DNA of 64,000 nucleotides from Marinovum algicola (GTDB taxonomy: Bacteria > Pseudomonadota > Alphaproteobacteria > Rhodobacterales > Rhodobacteraceae). Position numbers and translations under genes: made by a program. The notes beneath the pieces are model-generated. The model saw only the letters and a program-made list of their open reading frames with translations, was not told where the DNA came from and made no database searches. Positions 18,579 through 26,390 of the stretch are shown here, piece after piece. The stretch lies in assembly GCF_900109145.1 (NCBI RefSeq), contig NZ_FNYY01000006.1, positions 175,794 to 239,793 of the forward strand, in the 5' to 3' direction. Numbering within the stretch: position 1 is the stretch's first letter; the number at the start of each line of letters is the position of its first letter.

Positions 18579-19879
18579 AGGCCGTATCCCAGAAGCAGGC
18601 GGGGCAGGAAGAGGCTGATCTCGGGGACATAGGTGACCACGAGCAGCAGCGAGACAAGCACCGCATAGAGCGGCAGCAGCGGTTTGATCACCTTGGCGAT
18701 CGAGGTGCCGCCGACCGAACAGCCGACAAACAGCGCCGATCCGACCGGCGGGGTGCAGATGCCGATGCAGAGGTTGAAGGTCATGACGATGCCGAAATGC
18801 ACCGGATCCATGCCCAGATCGCCCACCACCGGCAGGAAGATCGGCGTAAAGATCAGAAGCGCCGGTGTCATGTCCATGAAGGTGCCGATCAGCAGCAGGG
18901 TGATGTTGATCGCCAGCAGGATCATCAGCGGGTTGTCGGACAGATTGAGCAGCACATCGGAGATAGTGTTGGGGATCATGCCAAAGGCCATGGCCCGGCT
19001 CATCGCGATCGAAGCGCCGATCATCAGCAGCACCACCGAGGTGGTGACGGCGCTCTCGATGATGATGCGCGGCAGGTCGCGCAGCGAAATCTCGCGATAC
19101 CAGACCAGCGCCAGCACCAGCGCATAGATCACCGCCGCGGCCGAGGCCTCGGTTGCGGTGAAGACGCCCGAGATGATGCCGCCCATGATGACGACGATCA
19201 GCCCAAGCGGCAGCACCGCGTCGCGCGCCGCCACCCAGAATTCGTTCAGCGAGGGGCGGGGCGAGACCGGGTAGCCGCGCCGCTTGGCGATGATGCCGGC
19301 GACGATCATGATGCCGAGGCCCATCAGCAGGCCGGGCAGGTAGCCGGCGACAAACAGCGCCGCGATCGAGGTGCCGCCGGTGATCAGCGAATAGACGATC
19401 AGCGTCGCCGAGGGCGGGATCAACAGGCCGGTCGGGCAGGAGGCGATATTGACCGCTGCCGAGAAGCTGCGGTCATAGCCTTCGCGGTCTTGCAGCGGCG
19501 CCATCACGCCGCCGACCGCCGCCGCCGAGGCCACGGCAGAGCCGGAAATCGAGCCGAACATCATGTTGGCCAGCACGTTGCAATGCGCCAGCGCGCCGGG
19601 CAGCCGGCCGGCCAGCACCTTGGCGAAATTGATCAGCCGCATGGCGATGCCGCCATGGTTCATGATGTTGCCGGCGAGGATGAAGAAGGGGATGGCCAGC
19701 AGCGTGAAGCTGTCGAGCCCCGAGGCCATCTGCTGGGCGACGATAAAGACCGATTGCTCGACCCCCATGAACAGCAGGAAGGTCAGCGTCGCCGCGGAGC
19801 CGATGGCAAAGGCAATGGGCACGCCCATGGCCATGAAGATGACGAAGGAGCCGAAGAGGACCCAGATCGCGTAGCTCAT
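18575..19879 (-). CDS. TRAP transporter large permease (DctM family)
   Basis: The 434-residue, 12-helix membrane subunit that forms the ion-coupled transport path of a TRAP transporter. I take the start at MSYAIWVLFGSFVIFMAMG; the longer frame adds a polar, non-conserved leader. DctM marks include IPFFILAGNIMNHGG, MFGSISGSAVASAAAVG, NIASCPTGLLIPPSATLI, FTATEASAAAVIYAL and the C-terminal FNLCIGICTPPVGSALFVG. It overlaps the GH31 gene and follows dctQ by 10 bases. Together with the divergent DctP-like protein it forms a complete TRAP system, most likely for a hexuronate or a glucuronide. Confidence 0.94.
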   Translation of the reverse strand: MSYAIWVLFGSFVIFMAMGVPIAFAIGSAATLTFLLFMGVEQSVFIVAQQMASGLDSFTLLAIPFFILAGNIMNHGGIAMRLINFAKVLAGRLPGALAHCNVLANMMFGSISGSAVASAAAVGGVMAPLQDREGYDRSFSAAVNIASCPTGLLIPPSATLIVYSLITGGTSIAALFVAGYLPGLLMGLGIMIVAGIIAKRRGYPVSPRPSLNEFWVAARDAVLPLGLIVVIMGGIISGVFTATEASAAAVIYALVLALVWYREISLRDLPRIIIESAVTTSVVLLMIGASIAMSRAMAFGMIPNTISDVLLNLSDNPLMILLAINITLLLIGTFMDMTPALLIFTPIFLPVVGDLGMDPVHFGIVMTFNLCIGICTPPVGSALFVGCSVGGTSIAKVIKPLLPLYAVLVSLLLVVTYVPEISLFLPRLLLGYGL

Positions 19880-19889
19880 ATCTATTTCC

Positions 19890-20393
19890 TCATTCGATCG
19901 GCAGGTCGGAGTCGGACTCGACCACAGGCATCCGCCCGCGGGCGACCTCGGCAAAAAACAGGGCGCAGTAGTAGAGAATCACCGCCCCGGCGAAAGGGAT
20001 GGCGCCGTAGATCCAGCCCATCGAGATGCGCAGCGCCGGGGTGACCTGGCCAGAGGCCAGGGTCCGCGACACCAGCGAATAGCCGCCCCAGATCATCACC
20101 ACGGCGGCGAAGCTTGCCACCACCAGCAGGATCGCCGCCTCGGAAGCCAGCTTGCGGCGGCCGCTGAGCGTGCTGGTCAGCAGGTCGATGGCCAGGTGGC
20201 GGCGGGCGCCAAAGGTATAGGCGCCGCCGATCAGCGCCAGCCACATGAAGAGAAAGCGCGCGATCTCGTCGGTCAGAGTGCTCGGCGTGCCGAGCACGTA
20301 GCGGCTCAGCACCTGCCAGGTGACACAGGCGACCAGCACCGTGAAGATCGCGATGATGACCCAGCGCAACAGGCTGTCGATTGCGGACTTCAT
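19890..20393 (-). CDS. TRAP transporter small permease (DctQ family)
   Basis: The 167-residue, four-helix small membrane subunit of the TRAP transporter. The start MKSAIDSLLRWVIIAIF has GGAGG about 8 bases upstream; an upstream in-frame extension is polar and unlikely. The motif ADEIARFLFMW-like TLTDEIARFLFMWLALIGGAY (about residues 40-60) and the charged loop RRHLAIDLL are typical of DctQ. It is the first gene of the leftward operon and is transcribed away from dctP across a 217-base region carrying three GntR-type boxes. Confidence 0.93.
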   Translation of the reverse strand: MKSAIDSLLRWVIIAIFTVLVACVTWQVLSRYVLGTPSTLTDEIARFLFMWLALIGGAYTFGARRHLAIDLLTSTLSGRRKLASEAAILLVVASFAAVVMIWGGYSLVSRTLASGQVTPALRISMGWIYGAIPFAGAVILYYCALFFAEVARGRMPVVESDSDLPIE

Positions 20394-20494
20394 GGAGCGC
20401 GCCTCCGGCTTGGGCGGGGTGGTCTTGCGTGGGGGATCATCTCGTCTCCTCCTCAGGCTGAGAATGTGCCGCATACTCGCAGCCTCGATAAATG

Positions 20495-20568
20495 TGGTCA
20501 ACCAATTTCAGAAATGGGTTGACTACTTCCTGCAATAAACCGCATCATCCGTCCAGATTGGTCAACCA
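20495..20568. promoter_or_regulatory. Three GntR/FadR-type operator boxes (TGGTCAACCA)
   Basis: Two exact copies of TGGTCAACCA lie at 20495-20504 and 20559-20568. A third, in inverted orientation, reads TGGGTTGACTA at about 20515-20525. The TGGT-N2-ACCA half-site symmetry is what FadR-subfamily GntR regulators recognise. The boxes fall in the divergent promoter between dctQ (leftward) and dctP (rightward). The likely ligand-binding regulator is the GntR protein encoded at 23377-24108 in the rightward operon, which would give negative autoregulation relieved by a uronate intermediate. Repetition of the exact 10-mer is observed; the regulator pairing is inferred. Confidence 0.7.
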
Positions 20569-20610
20569 GGATAAGGGGCCAATCGCTGAAATTCTTCCGG
20601 GAGGACTTCC

Positions 20611-21588
20611 ATGAAAGTCGCAGCTACCTTTACCGCCGCCGCCATTGCCGCGGTCGCCACATCGGCCGGCGCCGAGACGTTCCGTCTCAACCACAACAAC
20701 CCGCCGGATCATCCGACGCATCTGTCGATGCAGTTCATGGCGGATCGCGTCGAAGAGCTGACCGATGGCGGCATCAAGATCCAGATCTTCCCCAACGCCC
20801 AGCTTGGCACCCAGCGCGAATCGATGGAGCTGGTGCAGAACTGCGCGCTCGAGATGGCCCGCTCCAACGCCTCCGAGCTCGAAGCCTTCGAGGAAAGCTA
20901 TTCGGCAATGAACCTGCCCTATATCTTCGCCTCCGAAGCGCATTTCAACGAGGTGATCTCGGGTGAAATCGGCCAGGACATCCTTGCCGCATCGGTCGAC
21001 AACGGCTTTCGCGGCGTGGCCTTCCTGACCGAAGGCGCACGGTCGTTCTATGGCCAGAAGCCGATCCTGTCGCCGGCCGATCTGACCGGCGTCAAGGTGC
21101 GCGTGCAGCCTTCGCCGTCGGCCATCCGCATGGTCGAGCTGCTCGGCGGCAACCCCACACCGATCTCCTGGGGCGAGCTCTACAGCGCGCTGCAACAGGG
21201 TGTCGTCGACGCCGCCGAGAACAACCCCACGGCACTGACGTCGGCCCGTCACGGCGAAGTGGCGTCGCATTTCTCGCTCGACGAGCACACCATCATCCCC
21301 TCGGTGGTGGTGATGTCGAACTGCGCCTGGGACGGCATGAGCGCCGAAGAGCAGGAAGCCTTCATGACCGCTGCGGCGGAAATGCAGGAGCGCCACGGCG
21401 TGGAGTGGAAAAAAGCCTCTGACGCCGCCATCGAACAGGCCCAGGCCGAGCTGGACGTCACCGTCCACGAGGTCGACAAGACGCCCTTCGTCGAGGCGGT
21501 CCAGCCGATGTACGAAGAGGTTGCCGCGCAATCCGAGACGGTCGCCGATCTGATCGAGCGTATCCAGTCCTCGGCTTCCGGCTCCTGA
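20611..21588 (+). CDS. TRAP transporter substrate-binding protein (DctP family)
   Basis: Periplasmic solute receptor, 325 residues. The signal MKVAATFTAAAIAAVATSAGAE is cleaved about residue 21, and the ribosome site GGGAGGA lies just before the ATG. Family features are LNHNNPPDHPTHLSMQFMADRVEE, the segment DLTGVKVRVQPSPSAIRMVELLGGNP with the conserved arginine that binds the substrate carboxylate, and YSALQQGVVDAAENNPTAL. It belongs to the DctP family that often takes up sugar acids. It heads the rightward operon with the beta-glucuronidase-like gene 8 bases behind, so glucuronate or a glucuronide is the probable ligand. Confidence 0.94.
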   Translation: MKVAATFTAAAIAAVATSAGAETFRLNHNNPPDHPTHLSMQFMADRVEELTDGGIKIQIFPNAQLGTQRESMELVQNCALEMARSNASELEAFEESYSAMNLPYIFASEAHFNEVISGEIGQDILAASVDNGFRGVAFLTEGARSFYGQKPILSPADLTGVKVRVQPSPSAIRMVELLGGNPTPISWGELYSALQQGVVDAAENNPTALTSARHGEVASHFSLDEHTIIPSVVVMSNCAWDGMSAEEQEAFMTAAAEMQERHGVEWKKASDAAIEQAQAELDVTVHEVDKTPFVEAVQPMYEEVAAQSETVADLIERIQSSASGS

Positions 21589-21595
21589 GGCGGCC

Positions 21596-23377
21596 ATGCT
21601 CGAACGGTCAGATATCGCCGAGAACGCGCTTCAGTGTCTGCATGACGAGGACTACGACCGTCCTTTCAACACGCAGAACCTGAACGCCGATACCCTGATC
21701 TTCTCCGGCGGCCGGCAGGGCCGGTCGCTGGACGGAGAGTGGTATTTCTGCGTCGATCTCCTGGATACCGGGCTGCGGCAGAAATGGTTCGCCATGACGC
21801 CCGCCCGCCCCGAAGACCGTATCGAGCCCTGGGATTACGATCCCCATGACGGCGAGACGGTGCCGGTGCCCTCGAACTGGCAGATGCTGAAGGAGAAATG
21901 GTATTTCTTCGAAGGCTCGGCCTGGTACACCCGGCCCGTCACCGTCGACGCCCTGGATGAAGGACGGCGCCGCTTCCTGCGGATCGGCGCCGCCCAGTAT
22001 GATTGCAAGGTCTTCGTCAACGGCCAGTTCCTCGGCAACCACTACGGCGGCTCCACGCCGTTCTGTGTCGAGCTGACCGAGGCGCTGGAGCCGGGCGAAA
22101 ACTGGATCATGCTCTGCGTCAACAATACCCGCACCCGCGACCGGGTGCCGATGCGCAACACCGACTGGTTCAACTATGGCGGCGTCTACCGCGAGGTGAC
22201 GCTTTTCGAGACGCCGGCGACGGTGATCCGCGAGCTGTTCCTGCGACTCGAGGGCGGCGCGGTAAAAGCCTTGGTCGTTGCTGATGGCCCGGCCGAGAGC
22301 GCGCGGCTGGAGATCCCCGAACTGGGCGTCAAAACCGACATTCCGCTGACCGAGGGTCGTGGCGAGGTGACGCTGGAGGCGCAGCCCGCGCTCTGGTCGC
22401 CCGACAGCCCGAAGCTCTATGACGTGACCTGCGCCGCCGGCGGCGATGTGGTGACCGACCGGGTCGGTTTCCGCACTGTCGAACGGCGCGGAACCGAGAT
22501 TTTCCTGAACGGCAAACCGCTGTTCCTGCGCGGCATTTCCGTGCATGAGGACGACGAACAATCCGGCAAGGTCACCAGCGAGGCCGACATCCGCCGCCGC
22601 TTCGAACATGCCCGCGAACTGGGCTGCAACTTCCTGCGGCTGGCGCATTACCCGCATCACGAACGCGCCGCAGAGATCGCCGACGAGCTGGGCCTGCTGC
22701 TCTGGGAGGAAATCCCGGTCTACTGGGCGATCGATTTCGCCAATCCGGCCACCCGCCGCGATGCCACCAACCAGCTCACCGAACTGGTGCGCCGCGACCG
22801 CAACCGCGCCAGCGTGATCATCTGGTCGATCGGCAACGAGAACCCCGACACCGATGCCCGGCTCGACTTCATGCAGGGTCTGGCCGCGACCGCCCGGGCC
22901 GAAGATCCGACCCGGCTGATCGCCGCCGCCTGCCTGATCAACCACGCCAAGCTCAAGATCGAGGACCGTCTGGCCGGCGCGCTCGATATCATCGGGATCA
23001 ACGAATATTACGGCTGGTATGACGAAAACTTCGACGAACTGGCGATCATCGGCCGCAATTCCGCCCCCGACCGGCCGGTGGTGATTTCGGAAACCGGAGC
23101 CGATGGCGACCATGAGAAAGGGCCCGAGCGCGGGCTGTTTTCCACCGCCTATCAGTCTGAAGTCTATGAAAAACAGATCGCGACACTGTCGGATCTTGAT
23201 TACATCAAGGGAATTTCGCCCTGGATCCTCTATGATTTCCGTGTCGAACGGCGTCAGAATGTCTTTCAGCGTGGTTGGAACCGCAAGGGTCTGATCGCCG
23301 CCGACAAGCAGACCAGAAAGCCGGCCTTCGGCCTTCTGGCGGCGCATTACGCGGAGCGGGCATCGAAGGAGGAGTGA
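21596..23377 (+). CDS. Glycoside hydrolase family 2, probable beta-glucuronidase
   Basis: Cytoplasmic (no signal) GH2 enzyme of 593 residues. Order of domains: sugar-binding jelly roll (about 40-215, with WYTRPV and NYGGVYREV), immunoglobulin-like domain (about 220-310), TIM barrel (about 315-590). Catalytic residues are visible as the acid/base Glu415 in SIGNEN and the nucleophile Glu499 in ISETGA. The NxK motif WNRKG (Asn562, Lys564) near the C-terminus matches the motif that grips the glucuronate carboxylate in known beta-glucuronidases (UidA type). This separates it from beta-galactosidases. Its product would feed UxaC. The stop overlaps the next start (TGATG). Confidence 0.88.
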   Translation: MLERSDIAENALQCLHDEDYDRPFNTQNLNADTLIFSGGRQGRSLDGEWYFCVDLLDTGLRQKWFAMTPARPEDRIEPWDYDPHDGETVPVPSNWQMLKEKWYFFEGSAWYTRPVTVDALDEGRRRFLRIGAAQYDCKVFVNGQFLGNHYGGSTPFCVELTEALEPGENWIMLCVNNTRTRDRVPMRNTDWFNYGGVYREVTLFETPATVIRELFLRLEGGAVKALVVADGPAESARLEIPELGVKTDIPLTEGRGEVTLEAQPALWSPDSPKLYDVTCAAGGDVVTDRVGFRTVERRGTEIFLNGKPLFLRGISVHEDDEQSGKVTSEADIRRRFEHARELGCNFLRLAHYPHHERAAEIADELGLLLWEEIPVYWAIDFANPATRRDATNQLTELVRRDRNRASVIIWSIGNENPDTDARLDFMQGLAATARAEDPTRLIAAACLINHAKLKIEDRLAGALDIIGINEYYGWYDENFDELAIIGRNSAPDRPVVISETGADGDHEKGPERGLFSTAYQSEVYEKQIATLSDLDYIKGISPWILYDFRVERRQNVFQRGWNRKGLIAADKQTRKPAFGLLAAHYAERASKEE

Positions 23378-24108
23378 TGGGCGAACGCAGGCAATATCGG
23401 GATGTGGCGCGGGACATACAGGACATCATCCGCAGCGAGGCGCTGGCCGCCGGCGACCGGTTGCCGCCGGAACGCGGGCTGTCGGACCGGCTTGGCGTGT
23501 CGCGCTCGCTGGTGCGCGAGGCGCTGATCCTGCTCGAGATCGAGGGCGTGGTCGAGGTGCGCAAGGGCTCGGGGATCTACATCTCCGACACGCCACTGGG
23601 CACCGGGGCACAGGTGCGCGACGATATCGGCCCGTTCGAGCTGTTGCAGGCGCGGCAGCTCATCGAATCCGAGGTCGCCGGCTTTGCCGCCCGCATGGTC
23701 ACCAAGAACGACATCCTGCGGCTGCGCGAGGCGCTGGCCCGTGAACGTGCCGACATGGCCGACGGCGATCCCGGCTATGACGGCGACCGCGAATTCCACC
23801 GGCTGATCGCCGAGGCGACGCAGAATTCGGTGCTGGTCGACGTGGTCGAGGAGCTCTGGCGCAAGCGCGAGCAGAGCCCGATGTGGGCGCGGCTGCACGA
23901 TCGCATCTTCGAGACCGAATATCGCCGCGCCTGGCTGGACGATCACGAGGCTATCCTCGCCGCGCTTCAGGCCCGCAACCCGGAACAGGCGCGCGCCGCC
24001 ATGTGTCAGCATCTCGGCAATGTCCGCGAAACGCTGATGGCGCTGTCGGACGTCGAGGATCCCTCGTTCGACGGCTATCTTTTCGAGCCGGTCGCCCAGA
24101 CCGGATAA
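23377..24108 (+). CDS. GntR-family regulator (FadR subfamily, UxuR/ExuR-like)
   Basis: A 243-residue transcription regulator. The start MGERRQYRDVARDIQ is fixed by AAGGAGGAG and the TGATG overlap with the GH2 gene; the longer frame is a shadow. An N-terminal winged helix includes GDRLPPERGLSDRLGVSRSLVREAL and VEVRKGSGIYI (about residues 24-70). A C-terminal FCD ligand domain (about 85-230) carries the metal-binding Asp/His pattern (DREFHRLIAEA, then HEAIL, then QHLGN). It lies in the glucuronate operon and is the natural candidate to bind the TGGTCAACCA boxes before dctP and dctQ. Confidence 0.92.
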   Translation: MGERRQYRDVARDIQDIIRSEALAAGDRLPPERGLSDRLGVSRSLVREALILLEIEGVVEVRKGSGIYISDTPLGTGAQVRDDIGPFELLQARQLIESEVAGFAARMVTKNDILRLREALARERADMADGDPGYDGDREFHRLIAEATQNSVLVDVVEELWRKREQSPMWARLHDRIFETEYRRAWLDDHEAILAALQARNPEQARAAMCQHLGNVRETLMALSDVEDPSFDGYLFEPVAQTG

Positions 24109-24132
24109 CCCCAAAGCCCCCGAGAGGCCTCT

Positions 24133-25299
24133 ATGATCGAATCCTGGCGCTGGTTTGGCCCCGATGATCCCGTGACCCTATCCGATGTCCGCCAGGCGGG
24201 CGCCACCGGCATTGTCACCGCCCTGCACGGCGTGCCGGCCGACACCCCCTGGCGCCGCGAGGATATTGCGACCCGGCAAGAGATGATCCGCGATGCCGGC
24301 CTGGAATGGGTCGTGGTCGAGAGCATTCCGGTCCACGAGAGCATCAAGACCGGCGCGCCGGGCTGGGAAGCCATGGCCGACGTCTGGGCCGAGAGCCTGC
24401 GCGCCGTCGCCGCCGAAGGCATCACCACGGTCTGCTACAATTTCATGCCGGTGCTGGACTGGACCCGCACCGCGCTCGACCATGCGCTGGCCGATGGCGC
24501 GCAATGCCTGCGGTATGACGCGGTGGATGCGGCGATCTTCGACATCTTCCTGCTCAAGCGCGACGGCGCCCGCGCCGACCACCGCGCGGACATCGCCGAC
24601 GAGGCCGAAACGCGCTATGACGGCATGGACGGGGCCGCCTGTCAGCGGCTGACCGAGACGATCATCGCCGGGCTGCCGGGGGCCGAGGAAAGCTGGACGC
24701 TCGACGGCTTCCGCAATCGCATCGCCGATTACCGCGAGATCGATGCCGCGCGGCTGCGCGCCAACCTGCTGGCCTTTCTCGACCGGGTGCTGCCGGTGGC
24801 GCGCGAGGCCGGCGTCAAGCTGGCCATCCATCCCGACGATCCGCCCTTCGCGCTGTTCGGCCTGCCGCGGGTGGTCTCCTGCGCCGAGGACCTGGCGGCG
24901 ATCCTCGATCACGCGCCGGTGGCGGAAAACGGGCTGACCTTCTGCACCGGTTCGCTGGGCGTGCGCGCCGACAACGATCTGCCGGCGATGTTCGATCGGT
25001 TCCGCGACCGCATCCACTTCCTGCACCTGCGTTCGACCGAGCGCGAGGCCGATGGCGTCAGCTTTCACGAGGCCGCGCATCTGGCCGGCGATGCCGGTCT
25101 GGTCGAAATCGTGCGGCGGGCGCTGCGTCTCGAGGCCGACAGCGGCCGGCACGTGCCGATGCGCCCGGACCACGGCCATATGATCGGCTGGGATCAGTCA
25201 CGCGGCATGCGCGCCGGCTACCCCTATATCGGCCGGCTGCGCGGCCTGGCCGAGCTGCGCGGTGCCGCCGCGGCCCTGGCCGCGACCGGCCGCGCCTGA
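24133..25299 (+). CDS. uxuA: Mannonate dehydratase UxuA
   Basis: Dehydrates D-mannonate to 2-keto-3-deoxy-D-gluconate, the third step after UxaC and UxuB. The protein is 388 residues, as usual. It begins MIESWRWFGPDDPVTLSDVRQAGATGIVTALH and has NFMPVLDWTRT (about 104-113), the metal-binding region IHPDDPPFALFGLPRVV (about 235-250), FCTGSLG, a FLHLR segment, and the C-terminal PDHGHMI with the conserved DHG. It is the last gene of the rightward glucuronate operon. The KDG kinase and aldolase that would complete the pathway are not in the window. Confidence 0.96.
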   Translation: MIESWRWFGPDDPVTLSDVRQAGATGIVTALHGVPADTPWRREDIATRQEMIRDAGLEWVVVESIPVHESIKTGAPGWEAMADVWAESLRAVAAEGITTVCYNFMPVLDWTRTALDHALADGAQCLRYDAVDAAIFDIFLLKRDGARADHRADIADEAETRYDGMDGAACQRLTETIIAGLPGAEESWTLDGFRNRIADYREIDAARLRANLLAFLDRVLPVAREAGVKLAIHPDDPPFALFGLPRVVSCAEDLAAILDHAPVAENGLTFCTGSLGVRADNDLPAMFDRFRDRIHFLHLRSTEREADGVSFHEAAHLAGDAGLVEIVRRALRLEADSGRHVPMRPDHGHMIGWDQSRGMRAGYPYIGRLRGLAELRGAAAALAATGRA

Positions 25300-25307
25300 C
25301 GCACCCC

Positions 25308-25338
25308 GGCCGGCGGCAGGCCCCGGCCCCGCCGGGCC
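25308..25338. terminator. Possible bidirectional terminator hairpin
   Basis: A GC-rich inverted repeat, GGCCGGCGG (25308-25316) with CCGCCGGGCC (25329-25338), separates the convergent ends of uxuA and the following gntR gene. The arms match apart from one unpaired base and there is no long T-run, so function as a terminator is only likely from position. Confidence 0.4.
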
Positions 25339-25339
25339 G

Positions 25340-26041
25340 TCAATATTCGATGGCGTCCAGAAATCTTTGCTGCGCGGTGTTGAGATGCTCTTCGAGCAGC
25401 CGCGCGGCCCGGTCGGCGTCCTTGTCGCGGATCGCATGCAGGATCTCGAGGTGTTCGGCAAAGGCCTCGCCGTGGCTGAGATAGCGCGGCGGCAATTGCA
25501 GCCGCACCAGCATCTGCTTGGTTTCAAGGTTTCTGAATATCTCGTCGATCAGGCTGCTGCCCAGGGCCCCTAGAAAGGTCTGGTGCAGATCCCAGTCGAG
25601 CTTGGTGCGCCGGCGGACCAGCGCCTGGCGCTGTTCGGCGGTCTCGGTCGAGGCTTCCATGATCTCCAGCGTTCTGCGGCGCAATGCGTCGACTTCCTGG
25701 GGGTCGTGGTCGCTTGCGTATGCGCGCACCGCCGGCATCTCGACCAGTTTGCGCAACTGATAGATCTCGCGCACCTCGGTGGCGTCGATCTCGCGCAGAA
25801 CGACGCCTTTCTTGGCAATCAGCTCGACAATCCCCTCGCCCTCGAGCCGCTTCAGCGCCTCGCGCACCGCCGTGATGGTCGAGCCGGTGGCATCGCAGAT
25901 CTCGCGCTGGGTGACCAGCCGGCCGGGTTTGAACGTGCCCTGCATCAGGCATTTCACAAACCGCTCATAGGCGCCCGAGCGCTGGACCTGGGAGGATTGC
26001 GCGGCCTCTTCCACAGTCGGGTCGTTCACGTCACTGGGCAC
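25340..26041 (-). CDS. GntR-family regulator (FCD domain) of the sugar-acid cluster
   Basis: A 233-residue regulator. I place the start at the GTG complementary to 26039-26041, because AGGAG stands 7 bases before it; a longer frame lacks such a site. The winged helix includes KCLMQGTFKPGRLVTQREICDA, STITAVREALKRLEGEGIVEL and KKGVVLREI (about residues 28-88). The rest is an FCD ligand domain ending LLEEHLNTAQQRFLDAIEY. It is divergent from the UxaA-type and ABC-transporter operon that starts at 26.3 kb, so it probably represses that operon. It differs clearly from the GntR protein at 23.4 kb. Confidence 0.9.
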   Translation of the reverse strand: MPSDVNDPTVEEAAQSSQVQRSGAYERFVKCLMQGTFKPGRLVTQREICDATGSTITAVREALKRLEGEGIVELIAKKGVVLREIDATEVREIYQLRKLVEMPAVRAYASDHDPQEVDALRRRTLEIMEASTETAEQRQALVRRRTKLDWDLHQTFLGALGSSLIDEIFRNLETKQMLVRLQLPPRYLSHGEAFAEHLEILHAIRDKDADRAARLLEEHLNTAQQRFLDAIEY

Positions 26042-26260
26042 AGGTGATCTCCTGAAAATGGGGCGGTCGGGCAAGGCGAGGGACGGCAGGGGCCCGGGTG
26101 ATTATCGCCGGCCGCCCGCCCCCTCATTACGCCCAAGCCCCCGGTCTTTTCAACCTGCGCACCTGGCGGCCGGTCGGCGGGGAGAGTGGGGGCGGTCATG
26201 CGGCCTCGGTCCTTTCATGGCGGTGAGATCAGCATTGACTCGGCCAGTCGACTCTGTCAA

Positions 26261-26274
26261 ATCTTTTGTAAGAT
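26261..26274. promoter_or_regulatory. Candidate operator, palindrome ATCTT-TTGT-AAGAT
   Basis: A perfect 5-base inverted repeat with a 4-base spacer lies in the divergent region between the gntR gene (leftward) and the sugar-acid operon (rightward), about 50 bases before the first start codon. A TTGACT at 26235-26240 could be a -35 element nearby. The arrangement fits binding by the adjacent GntR protein, but no second copy of the palindrome was seen, so the call is tentative. Confidence 0.4.
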
Positions 26275-26324
26275 CTCAGTTAAGCGCCCAATAAGGAGCG
26301 CAGCAACCCAGCTTGGAGACCCGC

Positions 26325-26390
26325 ATGTCGCGCACCGTCGTTCCGGCCCCGAGAGCCGCCCGCACCGCCGCCAGGATGGTGGCCCCCTGA
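26325..26390 (+). CDS. Possible 21-residue leader peptide
   Basis: A short frame starting at ATG 26325 reads MSRTVVPAPRAARTAARMVAP and stops at a TGA whose last base is the first base of the next start codon (TGATG). GGAG stands 7 bases before its ATG, whereas the following gene has only a weak, badly spaced Shine-Dalgarno. The layout suggests translational coupling: ribosomes finishing the leader restart on the UxaA-like gene. The peptide is Arg/Ala-rich and has no recognised homologue; it could be chance. Confidence 0.4.
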   Translation: MSRTVVPAPRAARTAARMVAP

